Counted from the first letter of the stretch, positions 1 through 9,967 are shown. The stretch: 64,000 bases of DNA from Flavobacterium jejuense (GCF_006491595.2 NZ_VEVQ02000004.1:233479-297478), one strand, 5' to 3'. Notes: generated by a model not told the origin, from the sequence alone. Numbers and translations: made by a program.

Positions 1-984
1 CATAGTCATCCATACAAAGGAAAAAACTTTAAAGGCGTTCATATTGTTCATTGCTATGATCCTGAAAATAAAATAGGAACAGTTGGTCAATTTATCTATG
101 ACTTAAATTGTATCAAAGATGCTAGAAATAAAGATTTTGATATTATTTTACAATTAGGATATACAAGTAGCTCTTTCTGGTATTCATTTCATCCTAAGAA
201 GGCAATCGTTATAACAAATATGGATGGTTTAGAATGGAAACGAACTAAATATTCTAAAAAAGTACAGAAAGCGCTTCAAATAGCAGAACGGTTTGCTGTT
301 AAAAAAAGTGATTTTTTAATTTCAGACTCAATAGGAATTCAAAAGTACATTACAGAAAAATACCAAAAGCAAAGTACTTATATAGCTTATGGTGCTAACA
401 ATTTCAACAACCCTAATCCAGATATTTTAAAACATTATCAAGTTGAAAAAGAAAAGTTCAATATGATAATGGCTCGTTTTGAACCTGAAAACAATATTGA
501 AATGGTGCTTGAAGGTGTAGCCGAAACAAAAACAAAAACTCCAATTCTTGTTATAGGAAATCACAATACTAAATATGGTTCATATTTAAAACAAAAGTTC
601 TCAATCTATCAACACATTAGGTTTATTGGTGCAGTATATGATTTAGAACATTTGGATAATCTTCGTTATTATTCAAACTTATATTTTCACGGTCATACAG
701 TTGGTGGAACTAATCCTTCATTATTAGAAGCTATGGCTTCTCAGGCATTAGTAGTGGCCCACAATAACGATTTTAATAAAGGAGTTTTAAAAGAAAATGC
801 CTATTACTTTTCATCTAACGAAGAAGTTAAAAAAATCGTAAATTCAATAAAAAAAAGTGATAACTTGCAATTTGTACAAAATAATTATGATGCAATTGAA
901 AAATCCTTTAATTGGGAGAAGATAAATGAACAATATTTACAACTTTTTAAACAGTGTTTGGAAGGACATAATACAAGAGAATAG
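1..984 (+). CDS. DUF1972/GT4-type glycosyltransferase, 5' end outside window
   Basis: The reading frame is open from base 1, so the gene starts upstream of the window and the ATG at 220 is internal. The 327 visible residues carry the MDGLEWKR block typical of the DUF1972 N-terminal domain of rhamnosyltransferase-like enzymes, followed by a GT-B C-terminal half with GGTNPSLLEAMASQ, where the Glu is the usual GT4 nucleotide-sugar contact. Family members transfer a sugar, often rhamnose, from an activated donor to a lipid-linked polysaccharide intermediate in the cytosol. It overlaps the next gene by 59 bases and heads the polysaccharide cluster seen here. The donor and acceptor cannot be read from the sequence. 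Confidence 0.88.
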   Translation, partial: HSHPYKGKNFKGVHIVHCYDPENKIGTVGQFIYDLNCIKDARNKDFDIILQLGYTSSSFWYSFHPKKAIVITNMDGLEWKRTKYSKKVQKALQIAERFAVKKSDFLISDSIGIQKYITEKYQKQSTYIAYGANNFNNPNPDILKHYQVEKEKFNMIMARFEPENNIEMVLEGVAETKTKTPILVIGNHNTKYGSYLKQKFSIYQHIRFIGAVYDLEHLDNLRYYSNLYFHGHTVGGTNPSLLEAMASQALVVAHNNDFNKGVLKENAYYFSSNEEVKKIVNSIKKSDNLQFVQNNYDAIEKSFNWEKINEQYLQLFKQCLEGHNTRE

Positions 985-2260
985 ACAAAACAAATCGTTT
1001 ATCCCTTTTTTATTATTGATAATTACATTGCCAATATCAATGGCACTTAACAATATTTTGTTATCAATTTTTATACTCAGTTCATTTTTCTATGTTACTA
1101 AAAAAAGAAACAAGTTTTCTATAATATTATTATATCCAATAATTTTATTTTTATGGATGACATTATCTTATTTTTGGTCAATTGATATGAACAGAACACT
1201 TTTGGCAATACCAAAAGAAATTGGTCTATTGTTAATCCCTTTAGTATTTATTTGGATTCCATTATTTAGTAAAAAACAAAAAGTAAAGATCATTACTTAT
1301 TATAGTTATACAATGGTTTTTTATGTATTGTATTTTCTTTTAAGGGCTTTTGTTCGTTTTATTATAACAAATGATTCTAGTGTATTTTTTTATCATGGAC
1401 CAGATAATGATATAGATTCTGGTTTAGTTCCTAGATTATTAAATGCAATTCATTTTTCAGTATATGTTGCAGTAGCATTTTTTTATTTTTTTACTAAAGA
1501 ATATAAAACAAAAATGGATCAATTTTTGTCTGTTTTACTTTTTGCTTTTGTTATTTTGTTATCCTCTAAAAATATTATTTTAATTTTTATATTTTTAATT
1601 TTAATTCAAATTTTCTTCTATTCCAAAATAGCTAATCGTTTTCGTCTACGAAACGTAACACTTCTCTTAATTTTATTTGGTTTTTTTATATCTTTTAATA
1701 AAGTTAAAGATCGTTTTTTAATTGAGTTTACTAGTAACACTAAAAAAAGTATTTCCCACAATGTGAGTGTTAAAAAAGTAGAGGGAGTTAATAATATTAG
1801 TATTTATGAAGCATGGACACAAGATAAGTTCACATACAATGATTTTTTTCCAGGAACTTCTTTTAGGGTCTACCAATTTAGAATGTTTTTAGAATTTTTA
1901 AAAGAAGAACCCATTTTTTGGAAGGGTTTTGGTTTAAACGCTTCACAAAAAAAATTATTAGAAAAAGAAAAGTATTATAATTTGTACCCTAGTTATGGAA
2001 GTTTTAATTTCCATAATCAGTATATTCAAAATTTTGCAGAATTAGGTATTGTAGGTTTCATTTTGTTATTGATTTTACTATTTATAAATATTAAAAACGC
2101 ATTAAAAAGTAAATATTTTACACATATTGCTTTCGCAGTTCTAATGATAAGTTTATTTTTGACAGAATCATTTTTATGGAGGCAGCGTGGAGTATTATTT
2201 TTTATTATTTTTTATTGCCTCTTTAATACTACGAACTATCCTAATTTAGAAAAAAAATAA
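926..2260 (+). CDS. O-antigen ligase / Wzy-like polysaccharide polymerase, membrane protein
   Basis: The protein has 444 residues and about ten hydrophobic segments spread over its whole length. A large hydrophilic loop lies near residues 265-370, and after it comes an HNQY motif followed by a GIVGFILLL membrane segment. This is the layout of the O-antigen ligase/polymerase (Wzy_C) superfamily, which joins lipid-linked glycan units at the periplasmic face of the inner membrane. The position between a glycosyltransferase and a nucleotide-sugar enzyme agrees. The ATG at 926 overlaps the preceding gene by 59 bases, but the next Met falls inside the first membrane span, so this start is preferred. 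Polymerase and ligase cannot be told apart from sequence alone. Confidence 0.8.
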   Translation: MNNIYNFLNSVWKDIIQENRQNKSFIPFLLLIITLPISMALNNILLSIFILSSFFYVTKKRNKFSIILLYPIILFLWMTLSYFWSIDMNRTLLAIPKEIGLLLIPLVFIWIPLFSKKQKVKIITYYSYTMVFYVLYFLLRAFVRFIITNDSSVFFYHGPDNDIDSGLVPRLLNAIHFSVYVAVAFFYFFTKEYKTKMDQFLSVLLFAFVILLSSKNIILIFIFLILIQIFFYSKIANRFRLRNVTLLLILFGFFISFNKVKDRFLIEFTSNTKKSISHNVSVKKVEGVNNISIYEAWTQDKFTYNDFFPGTSFRVYQFRMFLEFLKEEPIFWKGFGLNASQKKLLEKEKYYNLYPSYGSFNFHNQYIQNFAELGIVGFILLLILLFINIKNALKSKYFTHIAFAVLMISLFLTESFLWRQRGVLFFIIFYCLFNTTNYPNLEKK

Positions 2261-2261
2261 A

Positions 2262-3245
2262 ATGAAAAGAATATTAATTACAGGTGCTGCGGGTTTTTTA
2301 GGTTCACATTTGTGTGACCGTTTTTTGTTAGAAGGGTATTTTGTAATAGGAATGGATAATTTAATAACTGGTGATTTAAAAAATATAGAGCATCTTTTTA
2401 AAGAAAAGAATTTCGAATTTTATCATCATGATATTACAAAATTTGTACATGTTCCAGGTAAATTAGATTATATTTTACATTTTGCTTCACCAGCAAGTCC
2501 TATAGATTATCTAAAGATTCCAATACAAACTTTAAAAGTTGGTTCTTTAGGAACACATAATTTGTTAGGTTTAGCAAGGGTAAAAAAAGCACGTATTTTA
2601 ATTGCTTCTACATCTGAAATTTACGGAGATCCATTGATTCACCCTCAAACAGAAGAATATTATGGAAATGTAAACACAATAGGTCCTAGAGGTGTATATG
2701 ACGAAGCAAAACGTTTTCAAGAATCAATTACAATGGCCTATAACACATTTCATGGTGTTGAAACCCGTATTTTAAGAATTTTTAATACTTATGGACCAAG
2801 AATGAGATTAAATGATGGAAGGGTTATTCCAGCATTTATAGGACAGGCTTTACGAGGAGAAGATTTAACAGTTTTTGGTGATGGAAGCCAAACTCGTTCT
2901 TTTTGTTATGTAGATGATCAAGTAGAAGGAATATGGAGATTATTACATTCTGATTACCATTTACCAGTAAATATTGGTAATCCTGATGAAATAACTATAA
3001 AAGATTTTGCAGAAGAAATTATTAAATTAACAGGAACAAGTCAAAAGGTTATTTATAAAGATTTACCAATGAATGATCCACTGCAAAGACAACCAGATAT
3101 TTCAAAAGCGAAAAAAATTTTAGGTTGGGAACCAAAAATTGGAAGAGCAGAAGGAATGAAAATAACATATGACTATTTTAAGTCACTTTCTCCAGAAGAA
3201 TTAGCTAAAGAAGAGCATAAAGATTTTACCAAATACATCTATTAA
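2262..3245 (+). CDS. UDP-glucuronic acid decarboxylase (UDP-xylose synthase), NAD-dependent SDR
   Basis: An extended short-chain dehydrogenase of 327 residues. The NAD-binding GAAGFLGS lies at residues 8-15, STSEIYGD follows later, and the catalytic YDEAK pair is Tyr146/Lys150. The strings HFASPASP and [10 protein letters not shown] are characteristic of UXS rather than of the 4-epimerases. The enzyme oxidises UDP-glucuronate, decarboxylates it and reduces the product to UDP-xylose. Its full length and single domain match bacterial UXS. The gene sits one base after the Wzy-like gene and directly abuts the next one, so they are surely cotranscribed. This implies that xylose, or a sugar derived from it, occurs in the surface glycan; that last step is inference. 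Confidence 0.92.
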   Translation: MKRILITGAAGFLGSHLCDRFLLEGYFVIGMDNLITGDLKNIEHLFKEKNFEFYHHDITKFVHVPGKLDYILHFASPASPIDYLKIPIQTLKVGSLGTHNLLGLARVKKARILIASTSEIYGDPLIHPQTEEYYGNVNTIGPRGVYDEAKRFQESITMAYNTFHGVETRILRIFNTYGPRMRLNDGRVIPAFIGQALRGEDLTVFGDGSQTRSFCYVDDQVEGIWRLLHSDYHLPVNIGNPDEITIKDFAEEIIKLTGTSQKVIYKDLPMNDPLQRQPDISKAKKILGWEPKIGRAEGMKITYDYFKSLSPEELAKEEHKDFTKYIY

Positions 3246-4598
3246 TTGTCACCAAAAACAGGAAGATATTCAGGCTATATTAGGCCGTTTTCATACGTAG
3301 TTGATTTAACAATAATCAATCTACTAGCTTTTTATTTTCTTCCTCAAGAATTAAACAATTTTGGATTTCATTTTTTTATTTCATTTTCATGGATAGTTAT
3401 TTCGTCGAATGTAGCTTTTTATGAGGTATATAGATTTACAAAAGAGTTTCAGATATTAGGAAAATTAGTTAAACAACACTTGTTTTTTTTAATTTTCAAC
3501 TTTGCTTATCTTGGTTTTTTTTATAAGTTTTCTGAACCTTCTCAAATGGTTAAATTTATTTCATTTTCCTTAATTTTTATTTCATTTGAAAAATTTGCCG
3601 TTTACTATTTACTAAAAAAGTTCAGAGTTACCTTTGGAGGTAATTTTAGAAGAGTAATTATTGTTGGACATGGAAAACAAGTTGATAAATTAATACATTT
3701 TTTTAAAGAAAACCCGGATTATGGTTATAAGCTTGAGAAGGTAATTGATGTTAAAGATGGTAAAAAAAATGCATTCCAATCTTGTTTTAATTTTGTTTTA
3801 GAAGAAAAAATTGATGAAATCTATTGTTCAATTTCTAGCTTAAGTAATAGTGAACTAAATCTTTTTGTGGATTTCACTGACAATAATTTAAAAAAACTAA
3901 AATTACTTCCTGATAATAAAAATGTTTTATCTAGAAATTTAATTTTGGATTATTATGATTACATACCAATTGTTTCACTTCGTAACATACCTTTAGATAA
4001 AAGATCAAGTCAAATTATTAAAAGAGTTTTTGATATAGTCTTTTCTTTTTTAGTAATTATTGGAATTTTATCTTGGTTGACTCCTTTAGTCGCAATATTA
4101 ATTAAATTGGAATCTAAAGGACCTGTCTTTTTTAAACAAAGAAGAAATGGTTTAAATTACGAAGAATTTTATTGTTATAAGTTTAGATCAATGCATTTAA
4201 ACCCTATAGCAGATTTAGAGCAAGTTCAAAAAAACGATCCGAGAGTTACAAAATTAGGTGCAATATTAAGAAAAACTAGTTTAGATGAATTACCTCAGTT
4301 TTTCAATGTTTTGCTAGGTGATATGTCAGTAGTTGGTCCACGACCTCATATGGTTAGCCATACAGAAATGTATGCTAAAAGTGTAGATAAATTTATGGTT
4401 CGTCATTTTATTAAGCCTGGCATAACTGGTCTAGCACAAACTAATGGATTTAGGGGTGAAGTAGAAAATAATAGACATATTATAAATAGAGTTAAATATG
4501 ATATTTTTTACATTGAAAACTGGTCAGTTTTTTTAGATGTAAAAATTATTTTTTCTACTATTCTTAACGCAATTAAAGGAGAAGAAAGGGCATACTAA
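3246..4598 (+). CDS. Polyprenyl glycosylphosphotransferase (WcaJ/WbaP-like initiating sugar transferase)
   Basis: The protein has 450 residues: an N-terminal membrane domain (about residues 10-125), a CoA-binding-like Rossmann region (about 130-250), one more membrane segment near 265-285, and a C-terminal bacterial sugar-transferase domain. That domain has the family motifs KFRSMH, RKTSLDELPQFFNVLLGDMS, VGPRPH and KPGITGLAQ. Such enzymes put the first sugar-1-phosphate on undecaprenyl phosphate. The start is TTG at 3246, placed directly after the TAA of the decarboxylase gene; no ATG exists before about residue 106, which is inside the membrane domain. It is tightly coupled with the genes on either side. 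Confidence 0.92.
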   Translation: MSPKTGRYSGYIRPFSYVVDLTIINLLAFYFLPQELNNFGFHFFISFSWIVISSNVAFYEVYRFTKEFQILGKLVKQHLFFLIFNFAYLGFFYKFSEPSQMVKFISFSLIFISFEKFAVYYLLKKFRVTFGGNFRRVIIVGHGKQVDKLIHFFKENPDYGYKLEKVIDVKDGKKNAFQSCFNFVLEEKIDEIYCSISSLSNSELNLFVDFTDNNLKKLKLLPDNKNVLSRNLILDYYDYIPIVSLRNIPLDKRSSQIIKRVFDIVFSFLVIIGILSWLTPLVAILIKLESKGPVFFKQRRNGLNYEEFYCYKFRSMHLNPIADLEQVQKNDPRVTKLGAILRKTSLDELPQFFNVLLGDMSVVGPRPHMVSHTEMYAKSVDKFMVRHFIKPGITGLAQTNGFRGEVENNRHIINRVKYDIFYIENWSVFLDVKIIFSTILNAIKGEERAY

Positions 4599-5350
4599 TG
4601 AATATTTTAGTTTCCATAATAACACCAACATTTAATTCTGCAAATTTTATTGCCGAGACTATTCAATCTGTTCAAAAACAAACGTATCAAAATTGGGAAA
4701 TGATTCTTGTTGATGATGGTTCTTCCGATAAAACTGAAGAAATAATTTTATCAATAATTGAAAAAGATAAAAGAATTCAATTTTATAAATTAAATCAAAA
4801 CTCTGGACCAGCTGTTGCAAGAAATGCAGGTATAGAGAAAGCAAAAGGGGTTTATATGACTTTTCTTGATGCTGATGATATTTGGTTTCCAAATTTTATA
4901 GAAAAAAGTATATGTACTATTAATGAAACAAAGATTCCGTTTGTGTTTTCGTCTTACAAACGCTCTAATGAAAATCTTGAATTTGTATATTCAGATTTTA
5001 TTGTTCCCCAAAAAGTTACTTATACCGATATTTTAAAATCAAATTCCATTAGTTGTTTAACTGCGTTTTTAGACATTAAAATCTTAGGTAAGAAGTTTAT
5101 GCCGTTGATTAGAAAAAGACAAGACATGGGGCTTTGGTTACAATATTTAAAAGTGATTCCTTTTGCTTATGGGATTCAAGAAACTCAGGCAATTTATAGA
5201 ATTAGAGAAAATTCACTTTCTAGAAAGAAATCAGATTTGATTAAATATCAATGGCAATTTTACCGTGAAGTAGAGAAATTAAATGTCTTTCAATCTACGT
5301 ATTATATGTTACATTGGATGTATAGAGGTTTTATGAAATATCGCAATTAA
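4598..5350 (+). CDS. Family 2 glycosyltransferase
   Basis: A GT-A enzyme of 250 residues. The N terminus has SIITPTFNSANFI, then the nucleotide-binding LVDDGSSD and the metal-binding DADD near residues 89-92, all standard for GT2. No membrane segments are evident, so it acts on the cytosolic side of the inner membrane and adds one sugar to the growing lipid-linked unit. Its ATG overlaps the stop of the initiating transferase (TAATG), indicating translational coupling. It is the last rightward gene of the polysaccharide cluster, and its 3' end overlaps the convergent gene by 20 bases. Its sugar specificity is unknown. Confidence 0.9.
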   Translation: MNILVSIITPTFNSANFIAETIQSVQKQTYQNWEMILVDDGSSDKTEEIILSIIEKDKRIQFYKLNQNSGPAVARNAGIEKAKGVYMTFLDADDIWFPNFIEKSICTINETKIPFVFSSYKRSNENLEFVYSDFIVPQKVTYTDILKSNSISCLTAFLDIKILGKKFMPLIRKRQDMGLWLQYLKVIPFAYGIQETQAIYRIRENSLSRKKSDLIKYQWQFYREVEKLNVFQSTYYMLHWMYRGFMKYRN

Positions 5351-6656
5351 GAAGAGATTCAAATTGTTTCAATTTTCCTCTTTTGGAACGTTGTAAAACT
5401 TCTTTTCGATTATATATGAAATGCAAATTAGGTTCTAAATAATTAGTAATTGCTTTTTCAATTTCTAGTATTTGATTTGAATTTAATTCAATTTTACTTA
5501 CATAATCAATCTCAAAAGTATCTAATTTAGTTTGACGAATAATAAATTCTTTTACATTCCCATCATCTTCAATGATACTTTTGGTAACATAATAAAAGGT
5601 TAAACCTGGTGATTTTTTTCCACTAGGTAAAATAGCAACATCATTGGTTCGACCAATTAACTTCTTTAAAATAGGTTTTTTACTAGTGCTTCTTTCATCT
5701 AGAATGCCAATATCACCTATTTCATAGCGAATAAATGGGTGAGCTTTGTTAAATAGGGAAGTAACAACAATTTTACCTTCTTTTCCGTATGGTACTGGTT
5801 GGTTATTTTCATCTAAGATTTCTATAAATAAGGTTTCACTGTTCACTTGCCATTCTCCTTGGAGATTTTGAAAAGCAATTAAATCTAATTCGGAAGCACC
5901 ATATTCATTTACTATTGGAACACCTAAATATTTCTCTAATAGTATTCTATCTTTTTCAAACAACATTTCCGAAGTCACCATACACACTTTTAAAGTCGGA
6001 CAGATATCAGTTAAAATTATATTTTTAGTTTGTAAGTATTTTCCAAATAAAACGATTGAACTTGTATAACCATTGATATAATCAAACTTTGTTGTTTGGA
6101 ATTTTTTTAGAACACCCTCTAATATTTTATCTGATAGATCAAAAATAGGGAAACGATATCTTTTACTTAAAAAGTCTTTAAAACGTTCTTTTTGGTAACC
6201 CAAATAATCTAAAGGAATTCCATAAAAACGAGCTTGATAAGAAGAATTAAAATCAATTCGATACCAACCAAATCGATAAATAATGGAAGCCCAAGTAATA
6301 GCGTGTGCTTCCTTATCTTTTGCAAAAATAAAAGGATCTCCACTTGAACCAGAGGTTTTATTTATAAAAATAGATTTTTTAGTATAAGTATTGGAAAGCC
6401 TTTCTTGTAAGGGTTTTTGTAAATCTTTCTTAGTTAGAACGGGTAAATCAGTCCAATTTTTAAAATTCCTTTTGCCAACTAATTTTCGATAAAAAAAATT
6501 ATTTTCTAAATGATAATCAACAATTTCAGTTTTTTTTAATTCTATAAATTTTTGATATTTATCTTCTGAAATTGCGAGTATTTTCTCCAATTCAACTTGT
6601 GCCTTTTTAATAGGAAAGCCATTTAAATTAAGAGTAAGATTAAATAAGTTGAACAT
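5331..6656 (-). CDS. PaaK/CapK-like adenylate-forming enzyme
   Basis: The protein has 441 residues and resembles phenylacetate-CoA ligase, F390 synthetase and CapK. The phosphate-binding NKTSGSSGDP lies near residues 110-120, NEYGASE sits in the middle, and an FIRYEIGDIG segment precedes the small C-terminal AMP-ligase domain. Relatives in capsule clusters are thought to activate an acyl group for addition to the glycan, so it could make a polysaccharide substituent; that role is inferred from position only. It is transcribed toward the polysaccharide genes with a 20-base tail-to-tail overlap. Substrate and pathway remain open. Confidence 0.8.
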   Translation of the reverse strand: MFNLFNLTLNLNGFPIKKAQVELEKILAISEDKYQKFIELKKTEIVDYHLENNFFYRKLVGKRNFKNWTDLPVLTKKDLQKPLQERLSNTYTKKSIFINKTSGSSGDPFIFAKDKEAHAITWASIIYRFGWYRIDFNSSYQARFYGIPLDYLGYQKERFKDFLSKRYRFPIFDLSDKILEGVLKKFQTTKFDYINGYTSSIVLFGKYLQTKNIILTDICPTLKVCMVTSEMLFEKDRILLEKYLGVPIVNEYGASELDLIAFQNLQGEWQVNSETLFIEILDENNQPVPYGKEGKIVVTSLFNKAHPFIRYEIGDIGILDERSTSKKPILKKLIGRTNDVAILPSGKKSPGLTFYYVTKSIIEDDGNVKEFIIRQTKLDTFEIDYVSKIELNSNQILEIEKAITNYLEPNLHFIYNRKEVLQRSKRGKLKQFESLLNCDIS

Positions 6657-6738
6657 AGAATAAATTTAAATTCAAAAATATAAAAAGCAGAATCGATAAA
6701 CTATTGCGTTGAAACTTTTTTTTCTATTGAAAACAAAG

Positions 6739-6746
6739 TATTTTTG
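6739..6746 (+). promoter_or_regulatory. Putative -7 element of purD
   Basis: TATTTTTG matches the Bacteroidetes -7 consensus TAnnTTTG and ends 21 bases before the purD ATG. A T-rich stretch about 19 bases upstream could stand in for the -33 TTTG, but no exact match is present. Confidence 0.5.
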
Positions 6747-6767
6747 CCAAACTAACAACACAACAAG

Positions 6768-8039
6768 ATGACAATATTACTTTTAGGTTCTGGAGGACGT
6801 GAACACGCTTTAGCATGGAAAATGTTACAAAGTCCAAAATGCACTTCTTTATTTGTGGCTCCAGGAAATGCTGGTACTGCTTCAATTGCAAAAAATGTTT
6901 CAATAAATCCAAATGATTTTGAAGCGGTTAAAAAATTAGTTTTAGCCGAAAAAATTGAAATGGTTGTAGTTGGTCCAGAAGATCCTTTGGTAAATGGAAT
7001 TTATGATTTCTTTAAAAATGATAATGAAATTAATCAAATTCCAGTAATTGGTCCTTCTAAATTAGGTGCTCAATTAGAAGGAAGTAAAGAGTTTGCCAAA
7101 GAATTTTTAGTAAAACACAATATACCGACAGCAAAATACGAAAGTTTCACAGCACAAACGGTTGAAAAGGGATGTCAATTTTTGGAAACTTTAAAGGCAC
7201 CTTATGTTTTAAAAGCAGATGGTTTAGCTGCTGGAAAAGGAGTTTTGATTTTGCAAGATTTAGAGGAAGCTAAAAAAGAATTAAGAAGCATGTTGGTTGA
7301 TGCAAAATTTGGTCAAGCATCTTCTAAAGTGGTTATTGAAGAGTTTTTAGACGGTATTGAATTAAGTTGTTTCGTTTTAACGGATGGTAAATCGTATAAA
7401 ATTCTGCCAACAGCAAAAGATTATAAAAGAATTGGTGAAGGAGACACAGGTTTAAATACAGGTGGAATGGGTGCAGTTTCTCCAGTTCCATTTGCAAACA
7501 AAGTGTTATTAGATAAAATTGAACATAGTATCGTTAAACCTACTATTGATGGGTTACAAAAAGACAATATAGAATATAAAGGATTTGTTTTCATTGGCCT
7601 TATCAATGTAAATGGAGAACCAATGGTTATAGAGTATAACGTTAGAATGGGTGATCCTGAAACAGAAGTGGTAATGCCAAGATTAAAAAGTGATTTGGTT
7701 ACTGTTTTTGAAGCTATTGGAAAACAAGAATTAGAAACTGTTACTTTGGAAATAGACGAAAGAAGTGCAACAACTATTATGGTAGTTTCAGGTGGTTATC
7801 CAGAAGACTACGAAAAAGGAAAAGAAATAACAGGAATTGATGCAATTACTGACTCAATAGTTTTTCATGCAGGAACAAAATTAGAAAACGAAAAAGTAGT
7901 AACAAATGGAGGACGAGTTTTAGCTGTTACCTCTTACGGAAATTCTTTTGATGAAGCCATAAAAAAATCTTATCAAAGTATAGCTAAACTACAATTTGAT
8001 AAGATGTATTATCGTAAAGATATAGGTTTTGACTTATAA
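6768..8039 (+). CDS. purD: Phosphoribosylamine-glycine ligase
   Basis: The protein has 423 residues, the usual length. The N-terminal domain begins TILLLGSGGREHALAWK, and GPEDPLVNGI follows. An ATP-grasp domain holds KADGLAAGKGV, the NTGGMGAVSP signature and the metal-binding EYNVRMGDPE. It joins glycine to phosphoribosylamine with ATP, the second step of purine synthesis, in the cytosol. It stands alone, not in a pur operon, with its own -7 box upstream and a hairpin terminator directly downstream. No domain fusion (GART type) is seen. Confidence 0.97.
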   Translation: MTILLLGSGGREHALAWKMLQSPKCTSLFVAPGNAGTASIAKNVSINPNDFEAVKKLVLAEKIEMVVVGPEDPLVNGIYDFFKNDNEINQIPVIGPSKLGAQLEGSKEFAKEFLVKHNIPTAKYESFTAQTVEKGCQFLETLKAPYVLKADGLAAGKGVLILQDLEEAKKELRSMLVDAKFGQASSKVVIEEFLDGIELSCFVLTDGKSYKILPTAKDYKRIGEGDTGLNTGGMGAVSPVPFANKVLLDKIEHSIVKPTIDGLQKDNIEYKGFVFIGLINVNGEPMVIEYNVRMGDPETEVVMPRLKSDLVTVFEAIGKQELETVTLEIDERSATTIMVVSGGYPEDYEKGKEITGIDAITDSIVFHAGTKLENEKVVTNGGRVLAVTSYGNSFDEAIKKSYQSIAKLQFDKMYYRKDIGFDL

Positions 8040-8041
8040 AT

Positions 8042-8066
8042 AAAGTTCCTCTTTTAGAGGAATTTT
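8042..8066 (+). terminator. Rho-independent terminator after purD
   Basis: The arms TTCCTCT (8046-8052) and AGAGGAA (8056-8062) form a perfect 7-bp stem with a TTT loop. The stem is extended by A-T pairs and followed by TTTTATTTT. It begins a few bases after the purD stop and just touches the 3' end of the convergent small gene. Confidence 0.7.
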
Positions 8067-8295
8067 ATTTTAAAAATGAATGAGCTGTTGTATCTTGAGT
8101 ATCTTCATTATTTGCTTTGTGAGCATATAATTGTTTTACCCAATACACCATAGCAACACAACAAATAATGATAAAAACCCAGTTAACACCGTTTGCTAAC
8201 CACCAATTAGTTAACTCTTCTTTTCTTAATGCATCAAAAGGGATGAATAAAAAATCAGTAAAAAGAGAAGCAATTCCTTCAAAAAATGATTTCAT
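8065..8295 (-). CDS. DUF6341-like small membrane protein
   Basis: A protein of 76 residues: an amphipathic start (MKSFFEGIASLFTDFLFIPF), one clear transmembrane helix near residues 35-52 (NWVFIIICCVAMVYWV), and a short polar tail ending DTTAHSFLK. I recognise the overall pattern and the DTTAHSFLK ending from the flavobacterial DUF6341 family, whose function is unknown. In flavobacteria it usually lies beside a DUF6427 gene and upp, exactly as here. It is divergent from the DUF6427 gene across 46 bases and has its own -7 box. Confidence 0.75.
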   Translation of the reverse strand: MKSFFEGIASLFTDFLFIPFDALRKEELTNWWLANGVNWVFIIICCVAMVYWVKQLYAHKANNEDTQDTTAHSFLK

Positions 8296-8321
8296 TTTAA
8301 TAATGTATTATATTTACACTA

Positions 8322-8329
8322 CAAAAGTA
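8322..8329 (-). promoter_or_regulatory. Putative -7 element of the DUF6341-like gene
   Basis: On the minus strand the sequence reads TACTTTTG, a TAnnTTTG match, 26 bases upstream of the start codon at 8295. The 46-base gap must also hold the start region of the divergent gene at 8342. Confidence 0.45.
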
Positions 8330-8341
8330 TAAAATATCCTG

Positions 8342-9268
8342 ATGATAGCAAGCATTTTTAATAAAACAAGACCTTTTAATTATGTAATTATTGCAACGTT
8401 ACTTTTAGTAGCATTTGTTTTATATTCTTTTTTTCATGTAACATTCTCAGGTTGGCAAGGAGTTTTATATGGAGCTTTCTATTTTATAGCTACAGCTGCC
8501 TCTTGTCTATTGGTTAATTTCATATCATTAAAAAATAATTTAACAAGAAATAATAACTATGCTATTTTATTGTTTTTTATTTTTTTATTGTTTTTCCCAA
8601 CAATTTTTAAAAATAAAAATATTTTAATTTCTAACTTTTTCTTACTCCTTTCTTTACGAAGATTAATTTCATTGAAATCAATGAAAAACACAAAAGAAAA
8701 GATTTTTGATGCTTCTTTTTGGATTTTCTTAGCGGCATTATTCCATTTTTGGAGTATTTTGTATATTATGTTGGTTTTTATTTCAATTGTTTTACACGTT
8801 TCAAGAGATTATAAAAATTGGATTATACCAGGAATTGCTTTGTTTAGTGTTATTATTTTATTCTTCATTTTTAATATAATAAGCGAAAATGCTTTATTAG
8901 AAGATATTTTTAATAAAACTTATATTAGCTTTGATTTCACCTATTTTGAAAATATTTACCAAAATATTGCTCTTGCTGTTTTTTCGTCAATTGGTTTTTT
9001 ATTTTTTATTAGTATGATAGTAACTTTAAGTGCAAAACCAATGAATATGAAAACTTCCTATAAAAAAATTATATTTTCTTTTTTGTTAGGGCTGGCAATT
9101 TATGGTATTTCAGCAGATAAAAACAATAGTTGTTTGGCTTTTTCATTAGCACCTTTAGCAATAATGGGAGCTAATTTTATCGAAAATCAAGAAAACAAAA
9201 TCATCAAAGAAGTAACATTATACCTTCTCTTTGCGTTAGGATTATTATTTTTTGTAACCCAATTATAA
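8342..9268 (+). CDS. DUF6427-like polytopic membrane protein
   Basis: A very hydrophobic protein of 308 residues with about eight membrane helices and short, basic loops. The start MIASIFNKTRPFNYVI resembles the DUF6427 family of flavobacteria, which is uncharacterised. The order DUF6341, DUF6427, upp supports the assignment. The last six bases overlap the 3' end of convergent upp. No catalytic motif can be seen, so no function is proposed. Confidence 0.75.
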   Translation: MIASIFNKTRPFNYVIIATLLLVAFVLYSFFHVTFSGWQGVLYGAFYFIATAASCLLVNFISLKNNLTRNNNYAILLFFIFLLFFPTIFKNKNILISNFFLLLSLRRLISLKSMKNTKEKIFDASFWIFLAALFHFWSILYIMLVFISIVLHVSRDYKNWIIPGIALFSVIILFFIFNIISENALLEDIFNKTYISFDFTYFENIYQNIALAVFSSIGFLFFISMIVTLSAKPMNMKTSYKKIIFSFLLGLAIYGISADKNNSCLAFSLAPLAIMGANFIENQENKIIKEVTLYLLFALGLLFFVTQL

Positions 9269-9916
9269 TTTGATACCGTAAGCCAAATCTCCTGCATCTC
9301 CTAAACCAGGAATGATGTAATTTTTCTCATTTAATTTTTCATCCAAAGCCGCAATCCATAAATGCACATTTTCAGGAACATTCTCTTGTAAATATTGAAC
9401 ACCTTCTGGAGCAGCAATGGCTACTGCAATATGAATCTCTTTTGGTTTTTGTTCCAAATGTAATTTGTGCAAAACAGCTACAATTGACTGCCCAGTTGCA
9501 AGCATTGGATCAATTAGAATAAGTGTTTTATCGGCTAAATTTGGAGCCGCTTGATATTCAACTCTGATTTCAAATTCCACATCATTATTCGGATGATATC
9601 GATAAGCAGAAACAAAACCGTTATCGGCAGCATCAAAAACATTCATAAAACCAGTATGAAGTGCTAAACCAGCTCTTAAAATCGAGCATAATACAATTTT
9701 ATCTGAAATTTGAGTAGTTTCTTTTATACCTAAAGGAGTTTGAACACTAGTAGCTTCATAATCTAAAGTTTTACTGAGTTCATAAGCCATTATTTCCCCT
9801 ATACGTTCTACATTTTTACGAAAACGCATACTATCTTTTTGAATGGATACATCTCTAATTTGAGCTAAGAAATGATTTAAAATACTATTTTCTTCAGAAA
9901 TATAATGAACATGCAT
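9263..9916 (-). CDS. upp: Uracil phosphoribosyltransferase
   Basis: The protein has 217 residues and full family length. The PRPP-binding loop is DPMLATGQSIVAVL, and the uracil-binding C terminus contains YIIPGLGDAGDLAYG. It converts uracil and PRPP to UMP in pyrimidine salvage, in the cytosol. CSILRAGLALHTG near the middle is another conserved contact region. It is transcribed alone, convergent with the DUF6427 gene and divergent from the DUF4254 gene. Confidence 0.96.
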   Translation of the reverse strand: MHVHYISEENSILNHFLAQIRDVSIQKDSMRFRKNVERIGEIMAYELSKTLDYEATSVQTPLGIKETTQISDKIVLCSILRAGLALHTGFMNVFDAADNGFVSAYRYHPNNDVEFEIRVEYQAAPNLADKTLILIDPMLATGQSIVAVLHKLHLEQKPKEIHIAVAIAAPEGVQYLQENVPENVHLWIAALDEKLNEKNYIIPGLGDAGDLAYGIKL

Positions 9917-9959
9917 AGGATTAGTTTTTAATTTTCAGGATAAAAGTACAAAAAAACCT

Positions 9960-9967
9960 TATTTTTG
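9960..9967 (+). promoter_or_regulatory. Putative -7 element of the DUF4254 gene
   Basis: TATTTTTG lies 22 bases upstream of the ATG at 9990. No good -33 TTTG is visible at the expected distance, so the call rests on the -7 match and its position. Confidence 0.4.
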
